Below are positions 10,557 through 20,400 of a DNA stretch of 64,000 bases, piece after piece. The DNA is taken from positions 62,001 through 126,000 of the forward strand of contig NZ_FOXL01000009.1 in assembly GCF_900115705.1 (NCBI RefSeq), written 5' to 3'. Source of the DNA: Frateuria terrea. GTDB taxonomy: Bacteria; Pseudomonadota; Gammaproteobacteria; Xanthomonadales; Rhodanobacteraceae. Under the pieces are notes generated by a model. The model searched no databases, was not told the origin of the DNA, and saw only the letters and a list, made by a program, of their open reading frames with translations. How positions within the stretch are numbered: the stretch's first letter is position 1; every line of letters begins with the position of its first letter. The translations under genes were made by a program, and so were the position numbers.

Positions 10557-10594
10557 GGCTTGCCGCTCCCCGGGACGCGCAGTAGCGTGGCCGC

Positions 10595-10870
10595 ATGCGC
10601 ATCGCCTACCGAGCCGAAAGCCTGATCGACGCCCATCTGGTGAAGGATGCGCTGGAGCGCGAGGAGATCCCTGCGTTCATCGCCGGCGAGTACCTCACCG
10701 GCGCGGTGGGCCAGTTGCCGGCGATCGACTACGTGGCGGTGATGGTGCCGGAGTCCTCGGCCGAGGCCGCCGAGACGATCGTGCGGCAGGTCGAGGCGCA
10801 GCTGGCAGAGGCGCGCGCTGCGGTCGACAGCTGGGACGGCGACGCGCAACTGGCGACCGATACCCCGTGA
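10595..10870 (+). CDS. DUF2007-domain protein
   Basis: A 91-residue soluble protein beginning MRIAYRAESLIDAHLVKDALE, which matches the DUF2007 (putative signal-transducing) fold: a short beta strand, a helix that scans over adjacent residues, then a strand ending in VAVMVPE. Members are often found alone or fused to membrane or regulatory domains; no biochemical role is established. It is 38 bp after the oxygenase gene and its TGA overlaps the GTG of the DMT transporter gene, so the three probably share a transcript. Confidence 0.75.
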   Translation: MRIAYRAESLIDAHLVKDALEREEIPAFIAGEYLTGAVGQLPAIDYVAVMVPESSAEAAETIVRQVEAQLAEARAAVDSWDGDAQLATDTP

Positions 10871-11808
10871 GTCCGCCTGTCTCCGTGACCGCGGCGCCGC
10901 AGGCACCGCCGGCGGCGATCGGCCGCATGGCGCTGGGCGCGATGCTGCTGTCCACCACCAGCATCTTCGTCGTGCTGGCGCAGGTGGCGCCGACCGTTTC
11001 AGCGTTCTACCGCATGCTGTTCGGCAGCGCGATGCTGCTGGGCTGGGTGGCACTCAGGCGTCGCTGGGTGCGCGTGGGTTGGCGCGACGTGGCGCTGGCG
11101 TTGCTGCCGGCGCTCGGCTTCTCGCTGGACCTGCTCTTCTGGCACCGCTCGATCCTTTGGGTTGGCCCGGGTGTGGCCACGCTGCTGACCAACTTCCAGG
11201 TGTTCCTGATGGCGCTGGTCGGCTGGTGGATCTATCGCGAGCGGCTGGGGCGGTGGTTCCTGCCGGGCATCGCGATGGCGCTCGCGGGCTTGTGGCTGCT
11301 GGTTGGCGCGCACTGGTCGCTGTTCGACGCGCGACACCGGCTCGGCGTGTGGCTGGGCCTGGCCAGCGGACTGGCATACACGGCCTACCTGCTGAGCTTC
11401 CGGCGCGCGTTGTCGGGTCACACCGGACTGTCGGCGGCGCAGTTCCTCGGCTTGATGAGTTTGCTCAGCGCCTCCCTGCTCCTGCTGTGGGGGTGGGTCG
11501 AGGGCGACGTCTTCGCGCTGGTCACGGTGCGCAGCTGGAGCGCGTTGCTGGCGCTCGGCTTCTTCGGCCAGGTGCTGGCCTGGCTGCTGATGGTGCGCGC
11601 CATGCCGCTGCTGCCGGCGTCGCTGGTGGGCCTGCTGTTGCTACTGCAGCCGGCACTGGCCTTCGTGCTGGACGTGCTGCTGTTCAAGCGCCCTACCGGT
11701 AGCGGCGACTGGCTGGGGCTGGCGCTGGCGCTGGCCGGCATCCTGCTCGGTACGCTCCGTCGCAAACGGCAGGTAATTGCGCCCGCGCTGCAGGAATCGA
11801 GAGGATGA
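10867..11808 (+). CDS. DMT-superfamily (EamA) transporter
   Basis: A 313-residue inner-membrane protein with about ten hydrophobic segments arranged as two EamA repeats (roughly 18-150 and 165-300), typical of drug/metabolite exporters. The first repeat begins IGRMALGAMLLSTTS and the second ends [16 protein letters not shown]. The substrate cannot be inferred. GTG start at 10867 overlaps the preceding stop (GTGA) and its TGA overlaps the apt ATG (ATGA), so it belongs to a tightly coupled run ending in apt. Confidence 0.85.
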   Translation: MSPPVSVTAAPQAPPAAIGRMALGAMLLSTTSIFVVLAQVAPTVSAFYRMLFGSAMLLGWVALRRRWVRVGWRDVALALLPALGFSLDLLFWHRSILWVGPGVATLLTNFQVFLMALVGWWIYRERLGRWFLPGIAMALAGLWLLVGAHWSLFDARHRLGVWLGLASGLAYTAYLLSFRRALSGHTGLSAAQFLGLMSLLSASLLLLWGWVEGDVFALVTVRSWSALLALGFFGQVLAWLLMVRAMPLLPASLVGLLLLLQPALAFVLDVLLFKRPTGSGDWLGLALALAGILLGTLRRKRQVIAPALQESRG

Positions 11809-12332
11809 CGTCGATGCAGCACCTCGAAGCGCTGGTTCGCGCCGTGCCCGGCTTTCCCCGGCCGGGCGTGGTGTTCCGCGACGTCACGCCGCTGCTTGCC
11901 GACGCCGGCGCGTTCGCGCGCTGCATCGACGCGTTGGCCGAGCCCTGGCTGGGCGAGGGCGTGCGGGCGGTGTGCGGGATCGAATCGCGCGGCTTCATCT
12001 TCGGCGCCGCGCTGGCGCAGAAACTCAACGCCGGCTTCGTGCCACTGCGCAAGCCAGGCAAGCTGCCGCCGCCGGTGGTGGGCGTCGACTACGCGCTGGA
12101 GTACGGCCACGACCGGCTGGAAGTGCGCGCCGACGCGTTGCAGCCGGGCGAGCGGGCGCTGCTGGTCGACGACGTGCTGGCCACCGGCGGCACGCTGGCC
12201 GCCGCGCAGGCGTTGCTCGACCGGCTCGGCGTGGCGCTGGTGGGTGCCGGCGTGGTGATCGAGCTGGCGGACCTGCAGGGCAGGGCGCGTTGGCACGGCG
12301 CCGCGCCGCTGCACGCGCTGCTGCGCTATTGA
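11805..12332 (+). CDS. apt: Adenine phosphoribosyltransferase
   Basis: The 175-residue enzyme converts adenine and PRPP to AMP in purine salvage. The PRPP-binding signature LLVDDVLATGGTL is at about residues 122-134, and the N-terminal FPRPGVVFRDVTPLL and GIESRGFIFGA segments are characteristic of APRT. The length matches bacterial Apt (170-185). The ATG at 11805 overlaps the DMT transporter stop; an ATG three codons further in (11814) is an alternative. A 275-bp gap follows before clpB. Confidence 0.93.
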   Translation: MTSMQHLEALVRAVPGFPRPGVVFRDVTPLLADAGAFARCIDALAEPWLGEGVRAVCGIESRGFIFGAALAQKLNAGFVPLRKPGKLPPPVVGVDYALEYGHDRLEVRADALQPGERALLVDDVLATGGTLAAAQALLDRLGVALVGAGVVIELADLQGRARWHGAAPLHALLRY

Positions 12333-12530
12333 GTGGCACCTTCTCCGGCAACGCGACCACCGCTGCTGGTGCCTGCCGGGCCGGGGCGCCGCCGGCTTCG
12401 CTCGCCAACGGGCACACGCCGCCCTTGCGGCTCGTACAGGCGATCCGGGAGTCTCGTCACGCGGCATCCCTGTGGGCTGAACCGAAAATGATGCGGCTCG
12501 CCCATGCGCGCAGGCCAGTAGCGTCGTCGT
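12333..12530. other. Intergenic stretch between apt and the clpB promoter
   Basis: No gene is supported here. A 59-codon open frame on the minus strand (Arg-, Pro- and Gly-rich) ends next to apt but lacks any recognisable domain or ribosome-binding site and looks like a GC-driven open frame. The only clear functional signal in the gap is the heat-shock promoter that follows. Confidence 0.4.
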
Positions 12531-12558
12531 CTTGAAGGGCGCTGAGACGCCCCTATCT
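12531..12558 (+). promoter_or_regulatory. Sigma-32 heat-shock promoter of clpB
   Basis: CTTGAAG at 12531-12537 and CCCCTATCT at 12550-12558, separated by 12 bases, match the RpoH consensus (CTTGAAA, 11-16 bases, CCCCATNT) almost exactly. It ends about 50 bases before the clpB start, consistent with ClpB being a classic RpoH-dependent disaggregase. Confidence 0.85.
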
Positions 12559-12607
12559 CGTGCGCATCGCGGCGGGGGCCGCCCTGTGAATTCCAAGGAT
12601 CCACACC

Positions 12608-15199
12608 ATGCGCATGGACAAACTCACCTCGCGTTTCCAACAGGCGCTGGCCGACGCGCAGTCGCTGGCCTTGGGTCGCGACAACAACATTCTTGAGCCG
12701 GCGCACGTGATGGCCGCGTTGCTCGACCAGCAGGGCGGTTCGACCGCGCCGCTGCTGACCCAGGCGCACGTCAACGTGCCGGTGCTGCGCGAGCGCGTCG
12801 GCGAGATCCTCGGCCGCTTGCCGCAGGTGCGCGGGCAGGAAGGGAACATCAGCGTCGGCAACGACCTGACCCGCCTGCTCAACCTCACCGACAAGCTGGC
12901 GCAGCAGCGTGGCGACCAGTTCATCGCCAGCGAGCTGTTCGTGCTGGCGGCGCTGGAGGACAAGGGCGAGGTCGGTGCGGCATTGAAGGCTGCCGGCGCC
13001 ACCAAGGCCAACCTGGAAGCGGCGATCGACAAGGTCCGCGGCGGCGAGAAGGTACAGAGCGAGAACGCCGAGGACCAGCGCCAGGCGCTGGAGAAGTACT
13101 GCATCGACCTGACCTCCCGCGCCGAGAGCGGCAAGCTCGATCCGGTGATCGGTCGCGACGAAGAGATCCGCCGCACCATCCAGGTGCTGCAGCGGCGCAC
13201 CAAGAACAACCCCGTGCTGATCGGTGAGCCCGGCGTCGGCAAGACCGCGATCGTCGAGGGCCTGGCCCAGCGCATCGTCAAGGGCGAGGTGCCGGAAGGC
13301 TTGCGCGACCGGCGCGTGCTCGCGCTGGACATGGGCGCGCTGATCGCCGGCGCCAAGTTCCGCGGCGAGTTCGAGGAACGCCTGAAGGCCGTGCTCAACG
13401 ACCTGGCCAAGCAGGAGGGCCGGGTGATCCTTTTCATCGATGAGTTGCACACCATGGTCGGCGCCGGCAAGGCCGAGGGCGCGATGGACGCGGGCAACAT
13501 GCTCAAGCCCGCCTTGGCCCGTGGCGAGCTGCACTGCATCGGCGCGACCACGCTGGACGAGTACCGCAAGTACATCGAGAAGGACGCCGCGCTGGAGCGC
13601 CGCTTCCAGAAGGTTTTCGTGGGCGAGCCGAGCGTGGAGGACACCATTGCGATCCTGCGCGGCCTGAAGGAGCGCTACGCCGTGCATCACGGCGTGGAGA
13701 TCACCGACCCGGCGATCGTCGCCGCCGCCACCTTGTCCAACCGCTACATCACCGACCGCCAACTGCCGGACAAGGCGATCGACCTGATGGACGAAGCGGC
13801 CAGTCGCATCCGCATGGAGATCGACTCCAAGCCGGAGGAGCTCGACCGCCTGGAGCGGCGGCTGATCCAGCTCAAGATCCAGCGCGAGATGCTCAGGAAG
13901 GAGACCGACGAGGCTTCCAAGAAGCGCCTCGCGGACCTGGAAAGCGACATCGACAAGCTCGAGCGTGAGTTCTCCGACTTGAACGAGGTGTGGAAGTCGG
14001 AGAAGGCCGCGCTGCAGGGCGCGACCAAGATCAAGGAACAGATCGAGGCCGCGCGGCTGGAGCTCGAAGCGGCCCAGCGCCGGCAGGACTACGCGAAGAT
14101 GAGCGAGATCCAGTACGGCCGCCTGCCGGAACTCGAAAAGCAGCTCGCCGCCGCGCAGGCCGCCGAGAAGCAGGAATTCAAGCTTGTGCAGGACCGCGTC
14201 ACCGACGAGGAAATTGCCGAGGTGGTCTCGCGCTGGACCGGCATTCCCGTGTCCAAGATGCTCGAGGGCGAGCGCGAGAAGCTGCTGCACATGGAAACGG
14301 CGCTGCACAAGCGCGTGGTCGGCCAGGACGAGGCGGTGCGCGCGGTGTCCGACGCGATCCGCCGCGCCCGCGCGGGCCTGTCCGACCCCAACCGTCCGTA
14401 TGGATCGTTCCTTTTCCTGGGTCCCACCGGCGTCGGCAAGACCGAGCTCTGCAAGGCACTGGCCGAGTTCATGTTCGACACGCGGGAGGCGATGGTGCGC
14501 ATCGACATGAGCGAGTTCATGGAGAAGCATTCCGTGGCTCGCCTGATTGGCGCGCCGCCGGGCTACGTGGGCTACGAGGAGGGCGGCTACCTGACCGAGG
14601 CGGTACGCCGTCGCCCGTACAGCGTGATCCTGCTCGACGAGGTGGAGAAGGCGCATCCGGACGTGTTCAACATCCTGCTGCAGGTGCTGGACGACGGCCG
14701 CCTGACCGATGGCCAGGGCCGCACGGTGGACTTCCGCAACACCGTCATCGTGATGACCTCGAACCTGGGCTCGCAGATGATCCAGGACGCGGCTGAATCC
14801 GGTGGCGACGCGCAGGAGCAATACACCAAGATGAAGGCCGCGGTGATGGGCGTGGTGCAGGCGCACTTCCGGCCCGAATTCATCAACCGCCTGGACGAGC
14901 TGGTGGTGTTCCGGCCGCTGGAGAAGGACCAGATCCGGGCCATCGCCAGGATCCAGCTGGCTTACCTCGAGAAGCGGCTGGCCGAGCGCGACCTGAAGCT
15001 GGAGGTCCGGGACAACGCGCTGGCCTTGCTCGGCAACGTCGGCTTCGATCCGGTCTACGGCGCGCGACCTTTGAAGCGTGCAATCCAGCAGCAGCTGGAG
15101 AACCCGCTGGCGAGGGAAATCCTGGAGGGCCGCTTCACGCCCGGCACCACCATCCACGTGGATGCCGAGGGCGGGCATCTGACCTTCAAGGCGGCCTGA
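12608..15199 (+). CDS. clpB: ATP-dependent disaggregase ClpB
   Basis: The 863-residue Hsp100 chaperone extracts polypeptides from aggregates together with DnaK. Domains in order: the N-terminal Clp domain (1-145), NBD1 with Walker A GEPGVGKT near 207, the coiled-coil middle domain (about 410-525), and NBD2 with Walker A GPTGVGKT near 610, followed by the small C-terminal domain. Length equals the family norm (about 860). ATG at 12608 follows AAGGA with eight-base spacing; ATG at 12614 (MDKLTSRF) is a possible alternative. It is controlled by the sigma-32 promoter upstream, and a strong hairpin lies after its stop. Confidence 0.97.
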   Translation: MRMDKLTSRFQQALADAQSLALGRDNNILEPAHVMAALLDQQGGSTAPLLTQAHVNVPVLRERVGEILGRLPQVRGQEGNISVGNDLTRLLNLTDKLAQQRGDQFIASELFVLAALEDKGEVGAALKAAGATKANLEAAIDKVRGGEKVQSENAEDQRQALEKYCIDLTSRAESGKLDPVIGRDEEIRRTIQVLQRRTKNNPVLIGEPGVGKTAIVEGLAQRIVKGEVPEGLRDRRVLALDMGALIAGAKFRGEFEERLKAVLNDLAKQEGRVILFIDELHTMVGAGKAEGAMDAGNMLKPALARGELHCIGATTLDEYRKYIEKDAALERRFQKVFVGEPSVEDTIAILRGLKERYAVHHGVEITDPAIVAAATLSNRYITDRQLPDKAIDLMDEAASRIRMEIDSKPEELDRLERRLIQLKIQREMLRKETDEASKKRLADLESDIDKLEREFSDLNEVWKSEKAALQGATKIKEQIEAARLELEAAQRRQDYAKMSEIQYGRLPELEKQLAAAQAAEKQEFKLVQDRVTDEEIAEVVSRWTGIPVSKMLEGEREKLLHMETALHKRVVGQDEAVRAVSDAIRRARAGLSDPNRPYGSFLFLGPTGVGKTELCKALAEFMFDTREAMVRIDMSEFMEKHSVARLIGAPPGYVGYEEGGYLTEAVRRRPYSVILLDEVEKAHPDVFNILLQVLDDGRLTDGQGRTVDFRNTVIVMTSNLGSQMIQDAAESGGDAQEQYTKMKAAVMGVVQAHFRPEFINRLDELVVFRPLEKDQIRAIARIQLAYLEKRLAERDLKLEVRDNALALLGNVGFDPVYGARPLKRAIQQQLENPLAREILEGRFTPGTTIHVDAEGGHLTFKAA

Positions 15200-15219
15200 C
15201 GCCTCACCGGTGCGACGCT

Positions 15220-15250
15220 CCTGCTCCCTCTCCCCGGGGGAGGGAGCAGG
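15220..15250. repeat. Strong hairpin between convergent clpB and the TonB receptor gene
   Basis: CCTGCTCCCTC and its exact complement GAGGGAGCAGG flank an inner CCCC/GGGG, giving a long GC-rich stem between two convergent genes. It has no T-tract, so it is not a canonical intrinsic terminator, but it could stop or stabilise transcripts from both sides. It resembles other CTCCCTCTCCC hairpins in the window (45438-45460, 50701-50725). Confidence 0.6.
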
Positions 15251-15267
15251 CATGAGGCTCGGTCCGA

Positions 15268-17691
15268 TTACCAGCTGTAACGGATCTTCCCGTACACGTA
15301 GGCCCCGTTGAATCCGAACGGCGAGAAGACGCTGTACGGCATGGCGCCATTGTTGTCGCTCGCCTGGATCACGCGGTCGGGATAGGTGTCGAACACGTTG
15401 TCCGCGCCCACCGTGAACATCCAGCGGTCCATCGAATAGTTCAGCGCCAGGTCGAACAGCCACTTCGAGTCGAACACCTGGTCCAGCGCCGGGTTCGTCG
15501 AGTTGTACGAGGTGAAGCTGCCGTAGCGGGTCACCGTGCTGTCCAGGCTCCAGCGGCCGCTGGTGTAGAGCCAGTTGAAGATCAGCTTGCTGCGCGGGGT
15601 GGTATCGGCCAGCAGGCCGAACTGGTCGCGCCGGTCGATGCGCTTGAAGCTTACGCCCAGCGCATCGAGCACCGCCGGGTTGGGCCGCACGTCGGTCACT
15701 TCGTTCTTGTTGTAGTTGTAGCTGATGGTGGTGTGCAGCGAGGCGCCGTCGCCGACGTCGAACAGGTAGCTGGCAACCAGGTCGATGCCCCGCGTGCGCG
15801 TGTTCACGGCGTTGGTGAAGTAGGAGATGCCGCTGAAGTTGGTGTTGCCGATGCCGTTGGCGGCCAGGTAGTCGCGCACCGCCGGCGAGGTGGTGGAGAT
15901 CGTGCTGGACAGAGTGATGCGGTCGCGGATCTTGATCTGGTAGATGTCCGCGCTGAGGTCCAGGCCATCGGCCGGGCTCCACACGGCGCCGAAGGTCAGG
16001 TTGCGCGACTTCTCCGGCTTCAGCGGTTCGCCGCCGAGCAGCGTGGCGATGTTGCTGGTCGAAGACACCAGGCCGGTGTTGTAGATGCCCGCGGGCAGGC
16101 CGAGCGAGTTGCCGGCACCGAAGTACAGCGAGGAGGTGTACGAGTAGAACTGCTGCGCCAGAGAAGGTGCGCGGAAGCCGGTCGAGGCACTGCCGCGCAG
16201 GGCGAAGCGGTCGGTGAAGTCGAAACGGCCGGCCAGCGCGCCCGAAGTGGTGGTGCCGAAGTCCGAATAGTCCTCGTGGCGCACCGCCAGCGAGGTGCCC
16301 AGCCGGTCGGTGAGGTTGGTTTCCAGGCTCAGGTACTCGGCCACGTCGTGCCGGTGGTGCGAGCCGGCGTTGGCCGGCTGGTAGCCGCCGAAGCCCTGTG
16401 CGCCGCCGGAGAAGCCGGAGGTGCCGGTGTAGTACGAAGGCAGGTCGCCGGCGCGGATCTGGTAGCTCTGGCGCAGGTATTCGGCGCCGAAGGCGAGCGT
16501 CACGTCATTGGGCAGCCAGCCGATCGACAGGTCCTTGGCGATGTCCACGTCCAGCGATTGCTGCGCGGCGTCGAGGATGCCGTCGTGGAAGCGCGTGGGC
16601 GTGCTGCCGAAATCCTCCAGGTACGCACGGTTGAGCGTGTTGGCGGTGGCGTAGGAAACGCGGTTGCCGCCGTAGTTGCCGCTGACGTCCCAGCGCCAGC
16701 CGCCGGCGGTCTTGCCGCGGACGCCAGCCACCAGCGAGCGGTCGGTGGCGTCGGCGTTCTCCAGTGGCAGGTAGCCGTTGGGATAGATCGACGGCACCGC
16801 ATTGGCGTTGTCCAGGTTGCGGAAGAACGCCGGCGAGACCGAATTGCGCTTGCCATAGTGGCCGAAGGCGTAGAACTGCGCGCCGCCGAAGTCGTACTGC
16901 CCGTTGAGCATCAGGTTGCGGTCGGTGACTTCCGGATCGCCGTAGCGCTGGGTGACGCCCTCCTGCGGACGCGTGCGGTTGGGGCCGGCGCGGTTGGTGT
17001 AGTCCTGGTGGCCTGCCTGCGCGGTGAAACGGATCCAGCCGGCATCGGCCAGCGGGATGCCCGCGTTGGCCGAACCCTGCCACTTGCGGCCGTCGCCGGC
17101 CGAGTACTGGCCTCCGCTCAACGCCACGTCGCCGCCTTGGGCGCCTTTCTTAAGCACGATGTTGATCACGCCGGCGATGGCGTCCGAGCCGTATTGCGCG
17201 GAGGCGCCGTCGCGCAGCACCTCGATGTGGTCGATCGCGTCGATCGGGATGGTGTTGAGGTCCACCGCCTGCGATCCGCGGCCCAGCACACCGTTGGTCA
17301 GGATGATCGCCCCCGGGTGCCAGCGCTTGCCGTCGACCAGCACCAGCACCTGGTCCGGCGACAGGCCGCGCAGCTGCGCAGGGCGCTGCGAGTCGGCGGT
17401 ATCGGCGGCGGAAGGGCGCGGGAAGGTCAGCGAGGGAATCACCCGCGCGAGCGCGGTGGAAAGTTCGGTAGTGCCGGTCTGCTTGAGCAGCTGCGCCGAG
17501 ACGACGTCGACCGGCGTGAGCGAGCTGCTCTCGGTGCGGTTGTCGGCGCGCGTGCCGGTGACGATCACGGTGCCGAGGTTCTTGGCCTTCTGCGCGGTGG
17601 CGCTGGTGTCCTGGGCTTGGGCGGCCGAGCAGGCGAGCAGCAGCGCCGCCGGGAGCAGTGCGAGGCGGGGAAAGGGGCGGGGATGGTTCAC
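15268..17691 (-). CDS. TonB-dependent outer-membrane receptor
   Basis: An 807-residue receptor for energised uptake across the outer membrane. The GTG start at 17691 is preceded by AGGAG and gives a signal peptide (NHPRPFPRLALLPAALLL, cleavage near AQAQD). The plug domain (about 35-165) contains VIVTGTRADN, QLRGLSPDQVLVLVDGKR and IEVLRDGASAQYGSDAIAGVINIV, which are standard; the rest is a 22-strand barrel ending IRYSW with the terminal aromatic needed for insertion. The ligand is not evident. The gene stands alone, with no adjacent regulator or ABC importer. Confidence 0.92.
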   Translation of the reverse strand: MNHPRPFPRLALLPAALLLACSAAQAQDTSATAQKAKNLGTVIVTGTRADNRTESSSLTPVDVVSAQLLKQTGTTELSTALARVIPSLTFPRPSAADTADSQRPAQLRGLSPDQVLVLVDGKRWHPGAIILTNGVLGRGSQAVDLNTIPIDAIDHIEVLRDGASAQYGSDAIAGVINIVLKKGAQGGDVALSGGQYSAGDGRKWQGSANAGIPLADAGWIRFTAQAGHQDYTNRAGPNRTRPQEGVTQRYGDPEVTDRNLMLNGQYDFGGAQFYAFGHYGKRNSVSPAFFRNLDNANAVPSIYPNGYLPLENADATDRSLVAGVRGKTAGGWRWDVSGNYGGNRVSYATANTLNRAYLEDFGSTPTRFHDGILDAAQQSLDVDIAKDLSIGWLPNDVTLAFGAEYLRQSYQIRAGDLPSYYTGTSGFSGGAQGFGGYQPANAGSHHRHDVAEYLSLETNLTDRLGTSLAVRHEDYSDFGTTTSGALAGRFDFTDRFALRGSASTGFRAPSLAQQFYSYTSSLYFGAGNSLGLPAGIYNTGLVSSTSNIATLLGGEPLKPEKSRNLTFGAVWSPADGLDLSADIYQIKIRDRITLSSTISTTSPAVRDYLAANGIGNTNFSGISYFTNAVNTRTRGIDLVASYLFDVGDGASLHTTISYNYNKNEVTDVRPNPAVLDALGVSFKRIDRRDQFGLLADTTPRSKLIFNWLYTSGRWSLDSTVTRYGSFTSYNSTNPALDQVFDSKWLFDLALNYSMDRWMFTVGADNVFDTYPDRVIQASDNNGAMPYSVFSPFGFNGAYVYGKIRYSW

Positions 17692-17858
17692 GGCAACTCC
17701 TGTAGCAGTGCGGGCGATGCGCGGTGGATGCCGACATCGGATCGACGGACGTAAGCGAGGTCCAGCGGGGACGCGCGAGGCGTGGATGTCGCGGGGGCTC
17801 CATGGCGCGCCAGCGGGCAGGCTACTCCCGGCGATGGAGCGCGCCAAGGCGCGCGCCA

Positions 17859-17886
17859 TTGAAATCGCGACGGACGACTCGATAAT
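17859..17886 (+). promoter_or_regulatory. Likely sigma-70 promoter of the zinc-ribbon gene
   Basis: TTGAAA at 17859-17864 and GATAAT at 17881-17886 with a 16-base spacer fit a sigma-70 promoter. It lies about 45 bases before the ATG at 17931, in the divergent gap between the TonB receptor and the zinc-ribbon gene. Confidence 0.5.
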
Positions 17887-17930
17887 GCGCACCAGCGTTT
17901 TGACGGGGCTGCCGCCCGGAGTTTGCCAAC

Positions 17931-18221
17931 ATGCCCATCTACGAATTCGAGTGCGTCCACTGCGGGCATCGGTTCGATCGCCTGCAGAAGCTGTCCGACC
18001 CGGACCCGTCCGCCTGCCCGTCCTGCGAGGCGCCGCGCGTGCAGCGCAAGGTCAGCGCGCCGTCGTTCCGGCTGGCCGGCAGTGGTTGGTACGAGACCGA
18101 TTTCAAGAAGGACGGAGACAAGAAGCGCAACCTGGCCGGTGACGGCGAGGCCAAGGCAGCCGCTCCTGCGCCCGCTCCGGCTCCGGCCGCCGAGAGCAAG
18201 CCTGCCGCCAGCGGCGACTGA
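17931..18221 (+). CDS. FmdB-family zinc-ribbon protein
   Basis: A 96-residue protein beginning MPIYEFECVHCGHRFD, with a second CPSC pair near residue 30: the four-cysteine zinc ribbon of the FmdB/CxxC-CxxC family. The tail (60-96) is a low-complexity Ala/Pro stretch with Lys before it. The family is widespread, often next to aspS as here, and its function is unknown despite the historic label of formamidase regulator. It is separated from aspS by 287 bp. Confidence 0.85.
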   Translation: MPIYEFECVHCGHRFDRLQKLSDPDPSACPSCEAPRVQRKVSAPSFRLAGSGWYETDFKKDGDKKRNLAGDGEAKAAAPAPAPAPAAESKPAASGD

Positions 18222-18286
18222 GCGCGCGGCGCGGTTGCGCCTGCTGGCGCAAGCTGCGCGAAGCGCGAGCGGTGCCCCGGGGTGCC

Positions 18287-18302
18287 GTCTTTATCGAAAG
18301 AC
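18287..18302. repeat. Short stem-loop in the fmdB-aspS gap
   Basis: GTCTTT and AAAGAC pair around an ATCG loop. The flanks are also rich in self-complementary CCCCGGGG, so the region upstream of aspS can fold. No T-tract follows in the plus direction. The remainder of the 287-bp gap shows only a TAAAAT hexamer at 18454-18459 as a possible aspS -10 element. Confidence 0.35.
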
Positions 18303-18508
18303 CGCTCCGGGGATCCGTTCGCTGATCCTTTTCGCGAAACCGCCGGGAGTCGCCCGAAAGGCCTCCCACGAACCCGTTGTCCCGAGCGCAGGCCGTAAGG
18401 TCGAAGTCGAGGGATTGTGCCGGGCCGGGGCGCGTCGTTGCTACGGCCGATGCTAAAATCGCCCGTTCGCCCGCCCCATCGGCACCAAGCCCCGGAGTTT
18501 CCCTTCCT

Positions 18509-20290
18509 ATGCGCACGCATTACTGCGGCCTCATCGACGAGTCGCTGGTCGGCCAGACCGTCACCCTGTGTGGCTGGGTCAACACGATCCGCCTGCAGAG
18601 CCACGTCGCCTTCATCGACCTGCGCGACCACGAGGGCATCGCGCAGGTGGTCATCGAGCGCGAGAACGCGGGCGCCTTCGCGGTGGCTGGCGAGGTCGGC
18701 AACGAGTACTGCCTGAAGGTCACCGGCACCATCCGCAAGCGCCTGTCCACCAATGACAAGCTCAGGACCGGCACGGTGGAACTGCTGGCCGACACGGTCG
18801 AGGTACTCAACGCGGCGAAGGATCTGCCCTTCGCCATGCACGAGAATCCCAACGAGGACCTGCGGATGACCTACCGCTACCTCGACCTGCGCCGCCCGGA
18901 GATGCAGGCGATGATGCGCCGGCGCATCAGGCTGGTGCAGGCGCTGCGCCGTTACCTGGACGCGCGCGGCTTCCAGGACATCGAGACGCCGATCCTGACC
19001 AAGGCCACGCCCGAGGGCGCGCGCGACTACCTGGTACCCAGCCGCGTGCATCCTGGCCAGTTCTATGCGCTGCCGCAGTCGCCGCAGCTGTTCAAGCAGA
19101 TCCTGATGATGGCCGGCTTCGACCGCTACTACCAGATCGCGCGCTGCTTCCGCGACGAGGACTTGCGCGCCGACCGCCAGCCGGAATTCACCCAGCTCGA
19201 CCTGGAGTTCGCCTTCGTCGAAGAGCAGGACGTGCAGGACTTCGTCGAGGGCCTGATCCGCCACGTCTTCAAGGAAGTGGTGGACGTCGAGCTGGATGCG
19301 ACCTTCCCCCGCATGACCTACGCCGAGGCGATGCGCCGCTTCGGTTCGGACAAGCCGGACCTGCGCATCGCGCTGGAGCTGGTCGACGTGGCCGAGGTCG
19401 TCAAAGGCATCGAGTTCAAGGTTTTCGCGGAACCGGCCGACGATCCGGCCGGGCGCGTCGCAGCGCTGCGAGTGCCGGGTGGCGCCGCGCTGAGCCGGAA
19501 GCAGATTGACGACTACGCTGCGTTCGCTGGGCGCTACGGAGCCACTGGACTGGCTTGGATCAAGTTTTCCGGTGGTAGTGGTGAGGGCGCGATCACGTCG
19601 CCGGTTTTCAAGTTCCTCGGCCTGGAACGCGCGGAGATAATCGAGCGCGAGACCGGGTGCGAGCCTGGAGATCTTGTGTTTATCGGCGCCGGCAAGTGGA
19701 AGACGGTCACCGACTTCATGGGCGCGCTGCGCCTGAAGGTCGGAAAGGACCGCGGGCTGGTCGAGAACGCCTGGAAGCCGCTGTGGGTCACCGACTTCCC
19801 GATGTTCGAGTACGACGACCAGGAGCAGCGCTACGTTGCCCTGCACCATCCGTTCACCGCGCCCAAGGTCGACGACATCGCCGACCTCAAGGCCAACGCC
19901 GCTACCGCGGTAAGCCGCGGCTACGATATGGTGCTCAACGGCAACGAGATCGGCGGGGGCTCGATCCGTATCCATCGTCCAGACATGCAGAGCGCGGTGT
20001 TCGACCTGCTCGGCATCGGCGCGGAGGAGGCCGAGGCCAAGTTCGGCTTCCTGCTCAAGGCGCTGAAGTTCGGCGCGCCGCCGCACGGTGGCCTGGCCTT
20101 CGGCATCGACCGCATCGCCGCGTTGATGGCCGGCACCGAGTCGATCCGCGACGTGATCGCCTTCCCCAAGACCACCAGCGCGCAAGACCTGATGACCGAC
20201 GCGCCCTCGCCGGTGGCCGAGGCGCAGTTGAAGGAACTGCACGTGGCCGTCAAGGGCGCGGACCCGGGAACGGGGCACGGGAAACGGTAG
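18509..20290 (+). CDS. aspS: Aspartate--tRNA ligase
   Basis: The 593-residue class II synthetase. It has an N-terminal OB-fold anticodon-binding domain (1-110), the class II motif 2 [18 protein letters not shown] near residue 215, the bacterial GAD insertion domain (about 285-420) and motif 3 [11 protein letters not shown] near 530. ATG at 18509 gives the family length. The last residues (DPGTGHGKR) are encoded by one arm of a GGGAACGGGG inverted repeat and look like an acquired tail rather than family sequence. The GAD segment (19440-19690) has noticeably less strict GC at third positions than the flanks. Confidence 0.95.
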   Translation: MRTHYCGLIDESLVGQTVTLCGWVNTIRLQSHVAFIDLRDHEGIAQVVIERENAGAFAVAGEVGNEYCLKVTGTIRKRLSTNDKLRTGTVELLADTVEVLNAAKDLPFAMHENPNEDLRMTYRYLDLRRPEMQAMMRRRIRLVQALRRYLDARGFQDIETPILTKATPEGARDYLVPSRVHPGQFYALPQSPQLFKQILMMAGFDRYYQIARCFRDEDLRADRQPEFTQLDLEFAFVEEQDVQDFVEGLIRHVFKEVVDVELDATFPRMTYAEAMRRFGSDKPDLRIALELVDVAEVVKGIEFKVFAEPADDPAGRVAALRVPGGAALSRKQIDDYAAFAGRYGATGLAWIKFSGGSGEGAITSPVFKFLGLERAEIIERETGCEPGDLVFIGAGKWKTVTDFMGALRLKVGKDRGLVENAWKPLWVTDFPMFEYDDQEQRYVALHHPFTAPKVDDIADLKANAATAVSRGYDMVLNGNEIGGGSIRIHRPDMQSAVFDLLGIGAEEAEAKFGFLLKALKFGAPPHGGLAFGIDRIAALMAGTESIRDVIAFPKTTSAQDLMTDAPSPVAEAQLKELHVAVKGADPGTGHGKR

Positions 20291-20390
20291 CTTCCGTGGC
20301 CAGGCAGCGCGTTATCGGGAAACAACCGCTGGACGGTCTTCGGATCGCCGGGTGAACACCATGTTCCCCATTTCCGTTTCCCTGTTCCCC
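20266..20390. repeat. GGGAACGGGG-type inverted repeat, copy 1 (aspS end)
   Basis: The left arm (20266-20287) reads GGGAACGGGG then CACGGGAAACGG, and the right arm (20368-20390) is largely its reverse complement (TTCCGTTTCCCTGTTCCCC). The left arm encodes the last residues of AspS; the right arm ends just before the next gene. A related copy is at 21851-21905. It is probably an interspersed palindromic repeat. Confidence 0.6.
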
Positions 20391-20400
20391 GCCTAGTCCC

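Noticed and set aside
12326-15982. Very long open frame (1218 codons) on the minus strand opposite clpB
   Set aside because: It is a mirror of the GC-rich third positions of clpB and continues into the TonB receptor gene; it has no domain, no ribosome site and a His/Arg/Gln-biased composition.
15733-17754. 673-codon plus-strand frame opposite the TonB receptor gene
   Set aside because: Codon periodicity and recognisable plug and barrel motifs are all on the minus strand.
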